Assembly: GCF_037975245.1 (NCBI RefSeq)
Contig: NC_092576.1
Location: 5,938,001-6,002,000 of the forward strand
Origin: Apostichopus japonicus
Lineage: Eukaryota; Echinodermata; Holothuroidea; Aspidochirotida; Stichopodidae
Length of the DNA stretch: 64,000 nt
Direction of reading: 5' to 3'
Position numbers and translations under genes: made by a program. Shown one piece after another: positions 12,346 to 24,706 of this stretch (positions are counted from its first letter, which is position 1; the number at the start of each line of letters is the position of its first letter). A model generated the notes under the pieces. That model was not told the DNA's origin. It did no database searches and saw only the letters and a program-made list of their open reading frames with translations.

Positions 12346-14302
12346 CAGTGGCGGAGAAACAGGGGGGTTGGTTTTTTTTAACCCCCCCACTTTTTGAAGA
12401 GGGGGGGGTTGGCCCACACAATCAACCCCCCCTAGTTTTTGCCAGTAATGTTCTGTTATAGCCTATGTTATGTGCTCCAAATGGCATAATAAATCAAATT
12501 ATTAAATTTGAAATTGTTAAAGTCATTTCAACCTTTTACCTGGTAGGCTACATCAACAATTAACGACCGAAAACCGAGTTAGAATTGACCCACACATTAT
12601 TTCTAGCCCCTTTCCCCCGCCTTGCGCATTGGAACTTGTAGCTCATAGCGCTAACTTCACCCCACAACAGACATACACAAAATAACGTTTTGTTGCTGTT
12701 GAATCGCGTTGGAACTGTATACACTTGCCAACTTCAACGAGGTGAAGGAAGGAAAAGAAAAAGAAGAAAGAGAGAAAAGGAGAAAAGGATGGAGTAGAAA
12801 ATACGGCAAGAAAACGGGAAGAGAAAGAGGAACAGTGACAAAATTATTCGAATTTGTAAAGCAAACAGCAGATATCACATCATATCAGTGAGCATGAAAA
12901 TGGCGTTCCACGATAAACAGCCTCCAAACCATGGGCGCAGATCCTGGTGAGGACAGCGGGACGCGTCCCCACCAACTTTTTCAGTAGTGGGGACATGATA
13001 TACCGTGTCCCCACCAATTTGTCTTGACCAATAGCTGCATTTCAAGTTCCCCTGTATTGAACTTTGGCGCAGTTTGATCCAGCATTGTGCAAATGACATG
13101 CAGCAGTTCTCATTTTATTGTATTTAATCCACAGTTGTTAAATATAGGACGGAAATCGCATTTGCGGCAGTCTATATTTGCTTTCTGGAAGAGGACCCCA
13201 GACCCATCGTATATACAAAAGTCTACTTGGATTATTTGTCCCCTGATTTTCTTTCTGCAGACGCCCATGTATTTCTCCAAACTAAATTTCTAAGCCATGG
13301 GATCTAAAACTTAAGGAGGTTTAGGAGCATCATTAGGTCTGGGAAGTGTTATTTCCGGCGATCTGGGAGGTATATTTGCCCAAAAAAATCGTACGCTACG
13401 CGCGAACCCATGGTCGCGCTCCGCTTAGATAGTGTCATGGAACAGACACGCGTCCCCACCATTATCCAAGACTGATCTGCGCCCATGCTCAAAACTGTCG
13501 ATGTGTGTAGTGTTCGGTTTCGGAAATATCTGGTATATTTTTATTTCCTTCAACGAAACTTTTTAGTAGCCGTCTGAATTTTCGAAAATTCCCTAACCAA
13601 CATTCTTCATCATACTTCATCATACTTCATCATACTCGTGCAATTTTACCCTCTGTTAGGGTTTGAAGGAGGTTTTTCTATATCGGTTGTCCATAGATGA
13701 TGTTTGTGCAACATTATGGGTATGTTTTGAAGTGAATTTATTCACGAGAATTGTGAATTTTCAAATTCTGAACAGTGGGGCTGACGGATATTGTGGGCCG
13801 CGATGAAGAATCACCTACAAAAGCAATGATCCACAGGATATGTGATGAAGTCGAACATGATGTGAGTCTGGTGACAATCTTCAAAAAGGTTATAGATGAG
13901 AAAAAAAGTATTTGGAAAAAACTTGGTTCTCAGGCAAAAGTGTACATATGGTTGGTCAGTTTCAAGCCCGAGAAGTGCCATTTCCGGTGATCTGGGGGTA
14001 CCAAAACCAGAAATTTGCTTATACGCTGCGCGCCAACCAATGGTGGCGCTCCGCTTATATAGTAATACGCCCCCCCCCCCCGTTAGAAAATCCTGCATAC
14101 GCCCCTGGGAACTTAAATGCAGCTTTTCAAGGCCTGGGCATCGCCATTTACTGCAATCTGGGAGGCAATATTTGCCAAAAATTGTGCACTTTGCGCCAAC
14201 TTATGGTGGCGCTCCACTTAGATAGTGAGCCAGCAGTTATGACTTTTTATTTCATCAATGGCCTGCAACCCCCCCACTTCTGACAAGAAATCTCCGCCAC
14301 TG
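12346..14302. mobile_element. hAT-type non-autonomous element in copy A intron 11
   Basis: The ends are inverted, CAGTGGCGGAGA at left and TCTCCGCCACTG at right, with a perfect 8-bp target duplication ATCTATAT at 12338-12345 and 14303-14310. TIR style and 8-bp duplication are hAT hallmarks. No transposase is visible. It carries a nested hAT (12930-13487) and two copies of a roughly 93-bp module. Copy B intron 11 lacks the element. Confidence 0.88.
12930..13487. mobile_element. Nested hAT-type MITE
   Basis: The termini CATGGGCGCAGATC and GATCTGCGCCCATG are inverted, and flanked by CTCCAAAC at left and CTCAAAAC at right (7 of 8 identical). It lies inside the larger hAT element. It carries one copy of the shared module at 13341-13434. 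Confidence 0.83.
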
Positions 14303-15127
14303 ATCTATATAGACAGATCATGTTGCTTTGTAGATGAGGAGATGTATCAGGCGTAGAAGGAACGAATAAAGGATTCATTGTTTGTGCAAACGTTACATTT
14401 CGTTTACATTTCCACTTCCGGTCGCTGTATGTACGTTATAGTAGCTGGTATGCTTGCCTACAAATTATGCTAACTGTAGACTAAGTTAGAAATGAACAGA
14501 GGAATGGATATTTTAGAAACTGGACAATGTTTGCATTTTAAAACAAAGAGCGATTAATTCCCATTATATTAATTGTATAACCATTGTGCAATTAAGCAGT
14601 AATTGGTGTATCATATTATGTTAAATTTGTATATTTAACTTAGTGACAATATTAAACTGTCGGCTGTTTCACATCTTGTTTTTCAGTGTACGAAGTTTGA
14701 GGTATGTTTTATTGCCATGCTGTAATAACTCTCCGCATTACCATGATTCCTAGCTTATAGCATCTTCTCTACAATCAAAGCTAAAATGGCGGTTAGAGGT
14801 TTATTATGAATGATTTATTACCTCTTGCAGAATTAATTATTAGTAGTACGCCACTTACAAACCCAAAGTATAGAGTACCCTTATAAACACATAACGTTTA
14901 AGTTCTGTTTTAAACTTTCATGTGGTTGTCGTTGGTAAACAGAGACTATGCAATTAGCTTCTTCTCAAGAAACAAAATGTAATAAAGTAAATAAATACAC
15001 AGAATAAGGTCATTTTCAATTTCAGGAGAAATATTTTTTCATTCACGTTTTCTTTCCGTGTTGGTTATGGATGTTTTGTTTATGTGAGTGATAATACTGA
15101 ACTTCATGTCTTACACTTGTATTACAG

Positions 15128-15151
15128 AAAGAGAAGGCAAATGAAGAAGTG
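15128..15151 (+). CDS. Copy A exon 12: 24-bp micro-exon
   Basis: Encodes KEKANEEV between ATTACAG and GTAAGT. Copy B has KERANKEV at 60418-60441 with identical splice sites. Conservation of such a small exon in both copies supports it. Confidence 0.62.
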
Positions 15152-16593
15152 GTAAGTAAACTGGTAAATTTAGTATCCCATTATAAGTAGAAATTATGCC
15201 TGTACTTTTCATCAGATTAAATTATCAAATTATTCTAGGAGCAGGAAAGGATTATATAGATATTGTGGTAAATTTGGTAAAATATTAAAGAAAACATTGT
15301 ACTTACGAGTAAAATGTCAGGATTTGTATGTGTTTATACAATTATGTGACCCATATGATTTGGATGGTACAAAATATGGGTTTTTAGTGTATCATCAACT
15401 TTTTGGCCTGTACTAAAACCTGTATTTGACAAACCAAAACATAGAGCAAAAATACTCTTCATAAACTAAAAACAACTGAAGTCGATGTTTTGAGATTAAA
15501 TTACGTCAGTTTGAGGAAATGGTTGAAAGTTTGAGGTATAGTAGTCGAAGGTTAGAGAATATAGAAATATATAAAAAAAAAAGAGGAAAAGTTGAAATTG
15601 TTAAATAACATCATTTTTTATTCTATGGGACGAAATCAAGCGAAGAGGTAAAAAAAGGTCGAAACGATCGAAATTTTGAGATAAGAAACTAAATTTAGGT
15701 ATTACAACTTAAAAACGAAAGTGGAATTTATATAAACAAAAGCTAGGTTAAGTGGGTGAAGCGGTCAAAATTTCGAGATAAAAAGTTTACCATCTGCACT
15801 GGCCCAACGAAGCATAAAAAAGTAAAATTCGTCTAGTAAAGATAGCCAAAGTGGCCACCGGTTACCATCCTATTGATAGCTCCTTGTGTACCTCGCTGCC
15901 CGTTGCTGTTGAGTTTGCCTTAGACGTCAGAGAGGACAAAGTTCGATAAATCTTAGTCATTGTGAAATGAGATCCCCCGTTCTTGGACTGCCGTGTAAGA
16001 GGAAGTAAATATGTTATGCCTTTTAACTGGTTATTGGCTATGTGTCACATGATTCCTTAAACATCACCTGTACAAATTGCAAAACAAATTAACTTGTTGC
16101 CACAAGGCACTCTAACTATGGACATTAATAAAATGTAAACGTACACGGGAAGGGAGGAGGAGCCGACTGGGGGACCAAGGGTATAACATGATTGGGGAAT
16201 ACCCTCATTGCCCTCCCCGCACCTTGGTTCCGCCACAACGGTCATGACTTAACTGTGTTCACAACAAGATAGTGTGGTTGCCATGGTGAATAACATGTGA
16301 TAACATGGTAGCACGTAGTTTATGAAGTCATGAAATCGAAACAATGTTAAAATGAAAGATCTTTAAGCTAAATGATTTTGGAATTCATTGTATAGGTGTA
16401 CTTTGAATGCAAAGTGAATGATGTAAACAACTGAATAATATAATAACTGGAATCAGATCACTATTCACAGTTTCAATTTGTTTAACCTTGTGTTTGCTAC
16501 ATAAAACATGGTTACTGTCTTTTCTTCTTGTTGATCATATTTTATATTTTAATGTTGTATGTTATAATATTCTTACTCATTTGTTGATTTCAG

Positions 16594-16610
16594 ACCGACC
16601 AAACGGAAGG
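16594..16610 (+). CDS. Copy A exon 13: 17-bp micro-exon
   Basis: Encodes TDQTEG between TTTCAG and GTAAGT. It is identical in copy B at 62362-62378, including both splice sites. Confidence 0.58.
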
Positions 16611-16669
16611 GTAAGTCTTAATACTGCGATTCCATATCTGAACTGATAAACCGTGTTCTAGATTCGTAG

Positions 16670-17215
16670 GTAACGAAATAATATATCATGTGTTGCAAAA
16701 ACTACTACAGTACTAATGTCATCATTTGTGTACAATCAATAAGCTACAGTAATAATGCCGTCATATGTGTACTAATGTCGTCATTTTTGTACAATCAGTA
16801 AGCTATACAGTACAATGTTGTCTTTTGTGTACAACCACTTAGCTAAAGTACTAATGTCATCATTTGTGCACAGTCAATAAGCTACAGTACTAATGTCGTC
16901 ATTTCTGCACAATCTCTAAGCTACAGTACTATTGTCGCCATTTCTGCACAATAAATAAGCTACAGTATTATAACGTCTTACTTTGTGTACAATCTCTAAG
17001 CTACTGTATCCTTGTCATCATTTGTGTACATTCTGTAAGCTACAGTACTAATGTCATCATTTGTGTACAATCTCTAAGCTACAGTACATATGTCTTACTT
17101 TGTGTACAATCGGTAAGCTACAGTACAAATGTCGTCATTTGTGTACAATAAGTACACTGCACGACACATGCCGTCCTTTACGCACACTCACTAAGCTAAT
17201 GTACAATATGTAGAG
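16670..17215. repeat. Minisatellite of about 40 bp in the last intron of copy A
   Basis: About a dozen imperfect units contain AGCTACAGTACTAATGTC and TTTGTGTACAATC. The same family occupies the matching position in copy B (62490-62790), so the array predates the gene duplication. Confidence 0.75.
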
Positions 17216-17320
17216 TTATTAATAATCACTGAGATAATATACAATGATTTAATGAGTATGGAAACATGCACCTATTCTGCTTGATTTATTAACATATATT
17301 TTTATATCTCAAATATTTAG

Positions 17321-17351
17321 AGCAAAGCTTTTGGAAGACGTGAAAGTTTGA
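17321..17351 (+). CDS. Copy A last coding exon
   Basis: After AAATATTTAG, reading in phase 2 gives AKLLEDVKV and a stop at 17349-17351. Another frame is open longer (SKAFGRRESLKFERQ), but exon 13 would then join out of phase. A possible poly(A) signal AATAAA lies near 18213. Confidence 0.45.
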
Positions 17352-20300
17352 AATTTGAAAGGCAGGTGGACGACGTCCGTATGATGCAACTGAATCATCT
17401 CTCGTTTTAACAGACAGAAGAAAGACTAAGAAATATCAGGAACAATGCAACTTTGCTCGTATACACACAGAGAATCTTCGATAAAATTAATACCCCATAT
17501 TGAATACAAAAAAATGCTATTGATTTTGAGAATGTTAAAGGTCATTTGAGGTCACTGGAGCTCAAAATGTGTAATCATAATAAACACAATATCTCAAGAG
17601 GGGAATCTCCAACAGATCTCATACTTTGCATATGGATGTATTATAGAGAAGAAGGTGCCTATTATTTTCTGAGGAGGTAAAATGTTATTTTGGGTCACCA
17701 AAAGGTCAAAGTTTAAAATAAAAACTTGGTTTGAGGACCAATGTGAATCTACGCGAAAGTAACGGAGTGTATGTATAACACCTCATACGAATTGTCTGTG
17801 TTTCAATTTATAATATGCATACTACATTTGGAACTATTTACTTAATTCTTAGCACTTTGTTCAAGATTGTTTATTATTACGTTTAGGGTTCTATTTTTTA
17901 TCGTTTAGTATTGGGTAATTATTACTATCTGTTTTATGCTTTTACAATTAATGAACTATAGTTTCTCATACTTATTCATATTGAATTATTGACTATTCTT
18001 TATTTTTTTTTGGTTTAAAGTATATGTTACATTAAATAATCTAGTATTTTCGTCATACCATTCTTCTTGCAAATATAATACTCAACATTTAAATGGTCAT
18101 GTAATTTTCAACAGATATTCACGTCTTATCCTACTGCCAGTTAACTTATATACATTAAATTTTATATTCACGTTTATGCCTTAAAGGCAATGAGTACTTG
18201 TCATGGTGACCAAATAAAGGTAGAATGAAGTAATAAAATGATGTAGTCGTTTCGTCATACCATTTACTTGCAATTATAATATTCAAATTCTTACTGGAAA
18301 TGTGGACTTAATAAAAAAAGAAAAAAATAACGTCCGAATAGTTTTAATTCCCTTTGCAAATATAACATTTGACATAGAGAATGAATAATAGGATGGGAGA
18401 TATCCATGAAATGAACCATTCTGTATGCAAATCTGAGTAACCTCAGACCACAATGTGTAACATACATAGAATCACTGAAAAGCAGAAATGGAAGTGACTT
18501 CTTTCTCGTTGCAAACGGTTTAGAAAGGGCCGTATCGGTAAGTTTCATTTCAAGAAGAATGTACACCAAGTCTTAGGCTATGAAAAACAGATAATTGAAA
18601 GACTGAAACTTTTTAATATGCGCACAGCCATAAATAAGGCAATAGAAACTGTCGTCCAAAATAAATTTCACTTCCTATAGTTCTTCACACCCGTGTAAAT
18701 AATCAATTCGGAACAAGCCAAGCAAATATGTCTGAGAAAATATTACAAAAATAGTTTTGAACCTGTCATTATCAAAGTTATCCATAATAGTAGGAATACA
18801 AGTAACATTTAAATTAAAGTGGAGAAAATGCTCGTGTGGATATAAAATGCTGTTACCTATAAAGTTCGTTTTTTCTGTGCATAACCCCAGATCTTATACA
18901 TGGCTGTCGGTTTCAGTGACAAACCCCTTTTTTTAATCAAATTCTTAATTCTCCCATTGGCAGTACTAAATAGATTTGGCCGCTATCTAAATCAGTCGAG
19001 CGAATGTTGTCATTTGAATCCATTTCCTCTCCACACCTTTGATATGCACGACACTGTGTATCAGTTACAAAATCAACTTTTCATTCCGTACATTGAAATG
19101 AGGCTACTTTCTAAATCAGTTTAGGAAAGTAAGAGCTCATGCATGCAAACAATTCTCGTGTCTGTTACATCGGACGTTGAAATTAGTTGTTTAATGTAAG
19201 CAATAGTTTCACTTTTTATAAGAGACGTACCACAAATGCCACGATTAGCCGAAGTTAAGTGACTGTTACTTTCAGTTCACGCTTTGAAATATCATTATTG
19301 CTTGTTTTTTTCCCATGTATCTTTTTTAACACAGAAGTTTCATTTTGAAAATATAAGAACAAATGAAAATTTGACTCTCTTCATGTTATGATAAAGGGTA
19401 TACTTTCACTCTTAAAATATCGCTCAACCATTTCCTATCCAGTATCACTAACCAAAGATGCTAGGATCAATCGTTTTGTCTTGATTTTTGCATACTTCTC
19501 TGTCCTTTGGGACGAGGGAGCGTTGTTCGCCACGTAGTCCGACTGGTAATTCATCAGCAGGAAGTCTCGCACTGATCCACAATCAACATACTCTTGGCAT
19601 ATATAGTATGTGACTAAACATTATAAAGAAAAGCAAAATTTCGATTTATCGTTTAATTAAAACGATAAACAAATACCAATATATTGTCTTCCTTTTGTAA
19701 AGATGGTCGGTTCCAGGTTTTTAAAAAAGTCTGGGTGAAGTGGGGTGAGGAGGTCATATCGTTGAAGAGAACATTACATTAAAGACTTAACAATATCAAT
19801 TCTGGGGGCGTTAAAGCTTTCACTAGGTCTATAAGTACGTAAATATGTCTCTAACCAATGTTGTGTTTATACCTACTTTTCAATTCCGACTCGCAAATAC
19901 CAACGACCCGAGAAAACGAATCTCGATAAGCGGTGAAAATCCGCCTCAGTTTGACGTTGCCATGGTAAAACGAGACAGTATTATACTTAATTTAAGTAGC
20001 ATAGTTCTTAAACCATTCATTACGTTGTATAAATTGTCCAACATTAACTAAGCAATGCTTCATTCATTTGCAGAGACATCACCATTTCTTTGCTAGGCAG
20101 AGTAATGTGACATCTCTAATCGTGCACCTGGCTTTTTGTTCTCTGAGCTGAGTTCCCGGTCTCCGGAAGTCATGTGACGCAACCCCGTACTGAATTAGTG
20201 CTTTTTCATGTTTGTGATTCCTGCGCCACCCATGTTAGGCAAGTAGGGTTATTTTTAATTTTGTTTTTATAAAAAAAAACTAATGCATGATCGGTAAGTT

Positions 20301-21229
20301 CAGTGCGAAAGTTTATATAAGTAAAATCTCTTCGTACTACCTATAGTCTACAGTACATTAATGTATTGTATTGCTATAGCACGTAACATTATAATTAGAG
20401 GATTACGCCTATATAACGTTGTTGTTGTTGGTCTACTGCTAATTTTTGCAGTATTAATTGACATTGATCATTTGCGCCGTGGACTTTGCAAACATATTTT
20501 CTTACAAAAGGTATATTGTATAATAAACCTAACAGAAGTAAACTTCTCTTCATGTAGTGTGAATCACAAATTGTTACAACTGAATATCACTCAACGGTTT
20601 TTTAGCTAAGAAATGACATTACATATAGTGACACCCATGAATATCAGGAAGACATTAATGAAACATCTATTCGAAACGTTAGATAAGCAATGTTCATGAT
20701 GATTGTAACAGAAGTGCGCATTTCGAATCATGAAAATATGCCCATACTTATACAAAAATACAAATTTTAAGTGTGATGTTCGACGCACCTAACATTTTCC
20801 ATTTCTCCACCTGTTTTAGGATTGGGATGTTAATATGTATTGTAAACTTTGCAGCGTGCGTTATAAGGAAACGAACTCTTGAAATGTAGTTTCCAACGTT
20901 TGTTTTCTGTTGTACTAATCGAAACTTGTTTGACCTACTCTGCTTTTAAGGGATTCATGTAAAGGACAAATCACACAATTTTATTTGTTGTTGATACGGC
21001 CGTGCTAGCTCTTCAGAAAACGCAACTGAATAACAAGTCCAGGTTTATATAAATTACTTTCCCTCAATTCACCATGTTTAAGCAAAAGTGAAAGTAACAA
21101 GGAAGAAAGCATTAGAACAGTAGAGTGTCACATAATTACCCGGCAGGATAATAACTCACTAGACGCTGTGCTTACTTGACTTGAGGAAGAAGTACATTGT
21201 ACAACGTAGCCAGATTTTCCTAGTGTGAA
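17352..21229. other. Intergenic or decayed gene remains
   Basis: The first kilobase is the likely 3' UTR of copy A. At about 17530-17720 there is one copy of the repeat that forms the 144-bp tandem array at 55985-57110. Two short related segments containing TCGTCATACCATT occur near 18048 and 18252. No Ig exon could be supported here, although the tail exon at 21905 implies an IgSF gene once stood upstream. Confidence 0.4.
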
Positions 21230-21800
21230 GTGTATTGCAGTTATAACTAATTAAACACCAAGTGTATATACAGCGTGTGTTAGTATATTATAGTTATATC
21301 TAATGAACTTCTAAGTGTATATGCTGTGTGCCATGGTGTATTTTAGTTATATAACTAATTAATCTAGGGAAAATGTGCGGTATAGTGTATTGTAGCTATA
21401 ACTCAATTAACCTTGAAGTGTATGTGATGTGTGCTCTAGTGTGTTGTAGTTATATCTTATGAACTACTTAGTGTATATGGTGTGTGTCATAGTTTATTGT
21501 AGTTATAACTAAGTAACCATCTAGTGTATATAGTATGCGGTATAGTGTATTGCAGCTATAACTACCTTAATCTTCAAGTGTATATGATGTGTGCTCAATT
21601 GTATTGTAGTTATAACTAAGTAACTATCAAGTGTATATGATGTATGTTTAAGTGCGTTTCAGTTATACCTAATTAGCCTTCAAGTGTATATGATGTATGT
21701 TCTTATGGATTGTAATTATAACTAACTGTGTGTTATAGTGATTTGTTGTTATAACTAAGTAACCATAGAGTATATATGGTGTGTATTATAGTGTATTGCA
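21230..21800. repeat. Tandem repeat of about 53 bp
   Basis: Roughly ten imperfect units share AAGTGTATATGATGTGTG and GTGTATTGTAGTTATAACTA. The array ends just before the orphan tail exon. Confidence 0.75.
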
Positions 21801-21904
21801 GAACAAAGAACGACGTTGGCACCATGACCAGGTTACCTCTGAAATCACGTTCACTTGCCTTTTCAGACGTGAAACGAATCATTCTATTTTTGTTAATTGG
21901 CAGG

Positions 21905-22024
21905 AATAATTCACGATGCTCGAGCACAGACATTTCCACGATCATCAATGGAATGCAATCACCGGGTCCATCGGCTCAAACAACTGAATATCCCAAAGCC
22001 ATCACAGAGCGCCTGCAATATTAG
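21905..22024 (+). pseudogene. Orphan cytoplasmic-tail exon of an IgSF gene
   Basis: After TTGGCAG, the reading frame NNSRCSSTDISTIINGMQ, PSAQTTEYPKAI and ERLQY ends at a TAG. It is homologous to 28132 onward (NTSRCSSTDVSTIN, PSAEMMTTEYHK), and the matching upstream intron sequence carries TTTTCAGACGTGA in both. Several differences are silent in this frame, and there is a 6-bp indel, which supports the frame. No upstream exons were found, so this is probably the end of a lost or decayed gene. Confidence 0.55.
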
Positions 22025-22169
22025 AATTTATAATCCTTAATTTATTAGATCTGTGAAGGATCTTAAAGTTTAGCATCATCTTATTTTGTCGATCCTAAAG
22101 GATTAGCAAAGCACTAACGATCGTTGATGGTTTACTGAAAGAGAGAACAGAAGCTGCTTGTGATTCAAT

Positions 22170-22488
22170 ATGGAGAGTATTTGGTTCACATTCTTATTGA
22201 TTTTCTTCGTTTCTGGTTCACGTGGATCTAAAGACCCAATAGTTGTCAGACTTGTTGAAAGAGATTCGGTGATCTTGAAATGTAATGGATCTGCGACAAG
22301 AGGAAACAAATGGTTTATTGACGATCGAGTCATCTTTGCAAATGAAATAAGTTTTGATTCTTTAGCGGGTGTCAGCTTATCGAATGACTACTCATTATCA
22401 ATATCAGACGTTACATTCAATCACCAAGGATTGTATAAATGCTATCGTAACAATATCCATGTTGTGAGCTACCAAGTGACAACAGTAG
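22170..22488 (+). CDS. Signal peptide plus canonical V-type Ig domain
   Basis: The ATG at 22170 opens MESIWFTFLLIFFVSGSRG, a clean secretion signal. The Ig domain has the B-strand Cys in ILKC, the Trp in KWFID, and the canonical F-strand motif HQGLYKCY. The exon ends ACAGTAG|GTAAGT in phase 1. Unlike the V exons of copies A and B, both core cysteines are present. Confidence 0.78.
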
Positions 22489-22523
22489 GTAAGTAATGTA
22501 ACAATATTTGTACTGCCATGTTT

Positions 22524-22525
<2 letters not shown>

Positions 22526-22574
<49 letters not shown>
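22526..22574. repeat. (AT)n microsatellite
   Basis: Uninterrupted AT dinucleotides in intron 1 of the third IgSF gene. Confidence 0.95.
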
Positions 22575-22578
<4 letters not shown>

Positions 22579-22622
22579 ATGAGTAATGAGTTGGAAAATC
22601 AAGAAGAGTGAAAAAACTTTCA

Positions 22623-22694
22623 GCCTCCACCGGGATTCGAACCACGGGCCTTCCACTCTGTACGCGGACACCCTAACCACTAGGCTATGGACGC
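22623..22694 (-). tRNA. tRNA-like sequence or SINE head (probably not a working tRNA)
   Basis: On the minus strand this 72-nt stretch has an A-box-like TAGCCTAGTGGTTAGGG, a B-box GGTTCGAATCC, an acceptor stem with 6 of 7 pairs, and a 5-bp anticodon stem around loop GTACAGA. The implied anticodon ACA is unusual for animals. T-arm pairing is imperfect. A tRNA-derived SINE head or tRNA pseudogene fits better than an active gene. Confidence 0.55.
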
Positions 22695-22892
22695 TGATTG
22701 TATGTCCAGAGGTTCGAAACCGGTAAGGAAGGTCGTAATTCCACTGTAGGCGTTTGTCACATGTATCGAACAATACTAGTTCTGTTTTTGGTGACATATT
22801 TTGCCTTACCCTAGAGATCAAACATGATGCTGACCAACTCGAAATCATTTGTGATTCCTAAAGCGGGATCTCGGGAGATACTTTGAACAATT

Positions 22893-23055
<163 letters not shown>

Positions 23056-23082
23056 CAATGTTCTGCGTAGCACTGAGAATTC

Positions 23083-23397
23083 TAGTAGAAAAATAGTAAA
23101 GTTTGCTAGTGCTAATGATAAAGAAAAGAAACACGACGTTTCGGGTATAAATCCTTTAACAAAGTGAGCAAAAAGACTACTAAAACTGTAAACAGCGAAC
23201 GCAGAAAGATAAAATGGTCTAATGCACACACATGAAAGAAGCGAAAAGTAGCAGGGTAAAAGGACTTACAACAAATCGAATTTAGAGTTTAAACCATAAG
23301 GGGATAAGGTGCCAAGTCGGAAAATTAGTCTATTTTCGGATTTAAGGCGATCGATATCAGTGCCTCTGGGGGACAGAGCACACGTAACTGAAAAGTC
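23083..23397 (-). mobile_element. Inverted arm of a Penelope-like element
   Basis: This is a close reverse complement of about 23630-23948. It contains the 3' end of the endonuclease reading frame and the trailing non-coding part. It ends near 23397, where the forward copy begins with AGACTGGCAGATCGTA, a 16-base string that recurs at 23529 in the forward arm. Confidence 0.82.
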
Positions 23398-23407
23398 AGT
23401 CGCTTGA

Positions 23408-23767
23408 AGACTGGCAGATCGTAAAAACTCTTTTATAATTAAACATCACTTTTCTTGTATTTCCACTAATGTAATTTATGTTATCATATGTAAACGTTGT
23501 AATTTACTTTACATAGGTGAAACCAAGCGTAGACTGGCAGATCGTATTACCGAACACTTACGCTCCATCAAATCCAAGTTTCCTGGTTACCCTGTCGCCT
23601 CTCACTTCAATTCCCCCTCCCCCTGTAAGATCAATGACTTTTCTGTTACGTGTGCTCTGTCTTCCAGAGGCACTGATATCGATCGTCTTAAATCCGAAAA
23701 TAGACTAATTTTCCGACTTGGCACTTTATCCCCTTATGGTTTAAACTCTAAATTCGATTTGTTGTAA
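23408..23767 (+). CDS. C-terminal GIY-YIG endonuclease of a Penelope-like element
   Basis: The frame is open from 23408 to the TAA at 23765-23767. It shows FSCISTNVIYVIICKRC, then LLYIGETKRRLADRITEHL, then YPVASHF. This is the Cys-containing linker and GIY-YIG signature at the end of Penelope-like retroelement proteins. The reverse transcriptase part is missing, because the sequence switches to the inverted arm just upstream. It is a dead 5'-truncated fragment in an intron. Confidence 0.85.
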   Translation, partial: RLADRKNSFIIKHHFSCISTNVIYVIICKRCNLLYIGETKRRLADRITEHLRSIKSKFPGYPVASHFNSPSPCKINDFSVTCALSSRGTDIDRLKSENRLIFRLGTLSPYGLNSKFDLL

Positions 23768-23945
23768 GTCCTTTTACCCTGCTACTTTTCGCTTCTTTCA
23801 TGTGTGTGCATTGGACCATTTTATCTTTCTTCGTTCGCTGTTTACAGTTTTAGTAGTCTTTTTGCTCACTTTGTTAAAGGGTTTATACCCGAAACGTCGT
23901 GTTAGTTTTCTTTATCATTAGCACTAGCAAACTTTACTATTTTTC

Positions 23946-23948
<3 letters not shown>

Positions 23949-23987
<39 letters not shown>
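23949..23987. repeat. (AT)n microsatellite
   Basis: The AT tract directly follows the right arm of the Penelope-like palindrome. Confidence 0.93.
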
Positions 23988-23989
<2 letters not shown>

Positions 23990-24018
23990 ATACTAGTTGA
24001 GACTAGGGGAACACTAGT

Positions 24019-24064
24019 AGTTGTAACTCGGGGTTTCACGCGTTAGAGCGATCGTCAGACAACT
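24019..24064 (-). ncRNA. Hammerhead-ribozyme-like motif
   Basis: Read on the minus strand: stem I strand AGUUGU, core CUGACGA (fits CUGANGA), a 3-bp stem II (CGC/GCG) beside a U-U mismatch, GAAA, a very short and imperfect stem III, cleavage triplet GUU, then ACAACU, which pairs fully with the first strand. Minimal hammerheads with tiny stem III are known from Penelope-like elements, and one lies next door. Mismatches suggest a decayed copy. Confidence 0.55.
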
Positions 24065-24143
24065 TGTTGTCTGACGAACATATATTCCGCTCTGTCCACC
24101 GGACATAGAGCACTCTGCGCCAAGATAGACGCCTACCAACCAA

Positions 24144-24349
<206 letters not shown>

Positions 24350-24678
24350 GTTTTTGTAGTATTAGGCTATATTATCTGTGTTGCAATAATTCAAAATAAA
24401 CATAAACCATGGTGTGAAGTAAGATTTCTTAAGAGATCTATTTCAAATAGATCCAAATAATGTAACTCATGGCGTGACGATTTTAAAGCATGTACCCTAC
24501 AATTACATGACATTAGAACGAAGCTGCAATTGGAGAGCAAATGTATCAATAAAATTGCGGCCACTTATCACAGTATTTGTGGTTATCTTACAATTTATTG
24601 AGAATTATAGAGCTGTATAAACAAGAAATACAAATAATAGACCACACTTCAGTCTTGCTTTCATGTTAGAATTATCTT

Positions 24679-24706
24679 GTATGTATGTATGTATGTATGT
24701 ATGTAT
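24679..24706. repeat. (TGTA)n microsatellite
   Basis: About seven TGTA units in the same intron. Confidence 0.9.

Larger units (their letters stand above)
2954..17351 (+). pseudogene. IgSF transmembrane receptor, copy A (frameshifted)
   Basis: Coding exons inferred from consensus splice sites and from alignment with copy B: 2954-3008, 3505-3834, 5591-6225, 6608-6703, 8133-8300, 8519-8610, 9749-9960, 10349-10416, 11633-11700, 11883-11927, 12037-about 12069, 15128-15151, 16594-16610, 17321-17351. The predicted order is signal peptide, V-like Ig, two Ig domains, transmembrane segment and a long multi-exon cytoplasmic tail. The early exons are phase 1 at both ends. A one-base deletion near 6131 shifts the frame in the third Ig domain and ends translation at 6187-6189. 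The donor of the eleventh exon is also damaged. It is therefore a pseudogene, or encodes only a soluble form, or contains a sequencing error. The ligand and pathway are unknown. An innate-immune receptor role is inference from architecture. Confidence 0.75.

Noticed and set aside
20361-20609. Frame with a hydrophobic run VVVVGLLLIFAVLI, a possible transmembrane exon of the lost gene
   Set aside because: No convincing splice acceptor in phase and no similarity to the transmembrane exons of copies A or B.
22623-22694. Functional tRNA gene
   Set aside because: Unusual implied anticodon ACA, mismatches in acceptor and T stems; more likely a tRNA-derived repeat.
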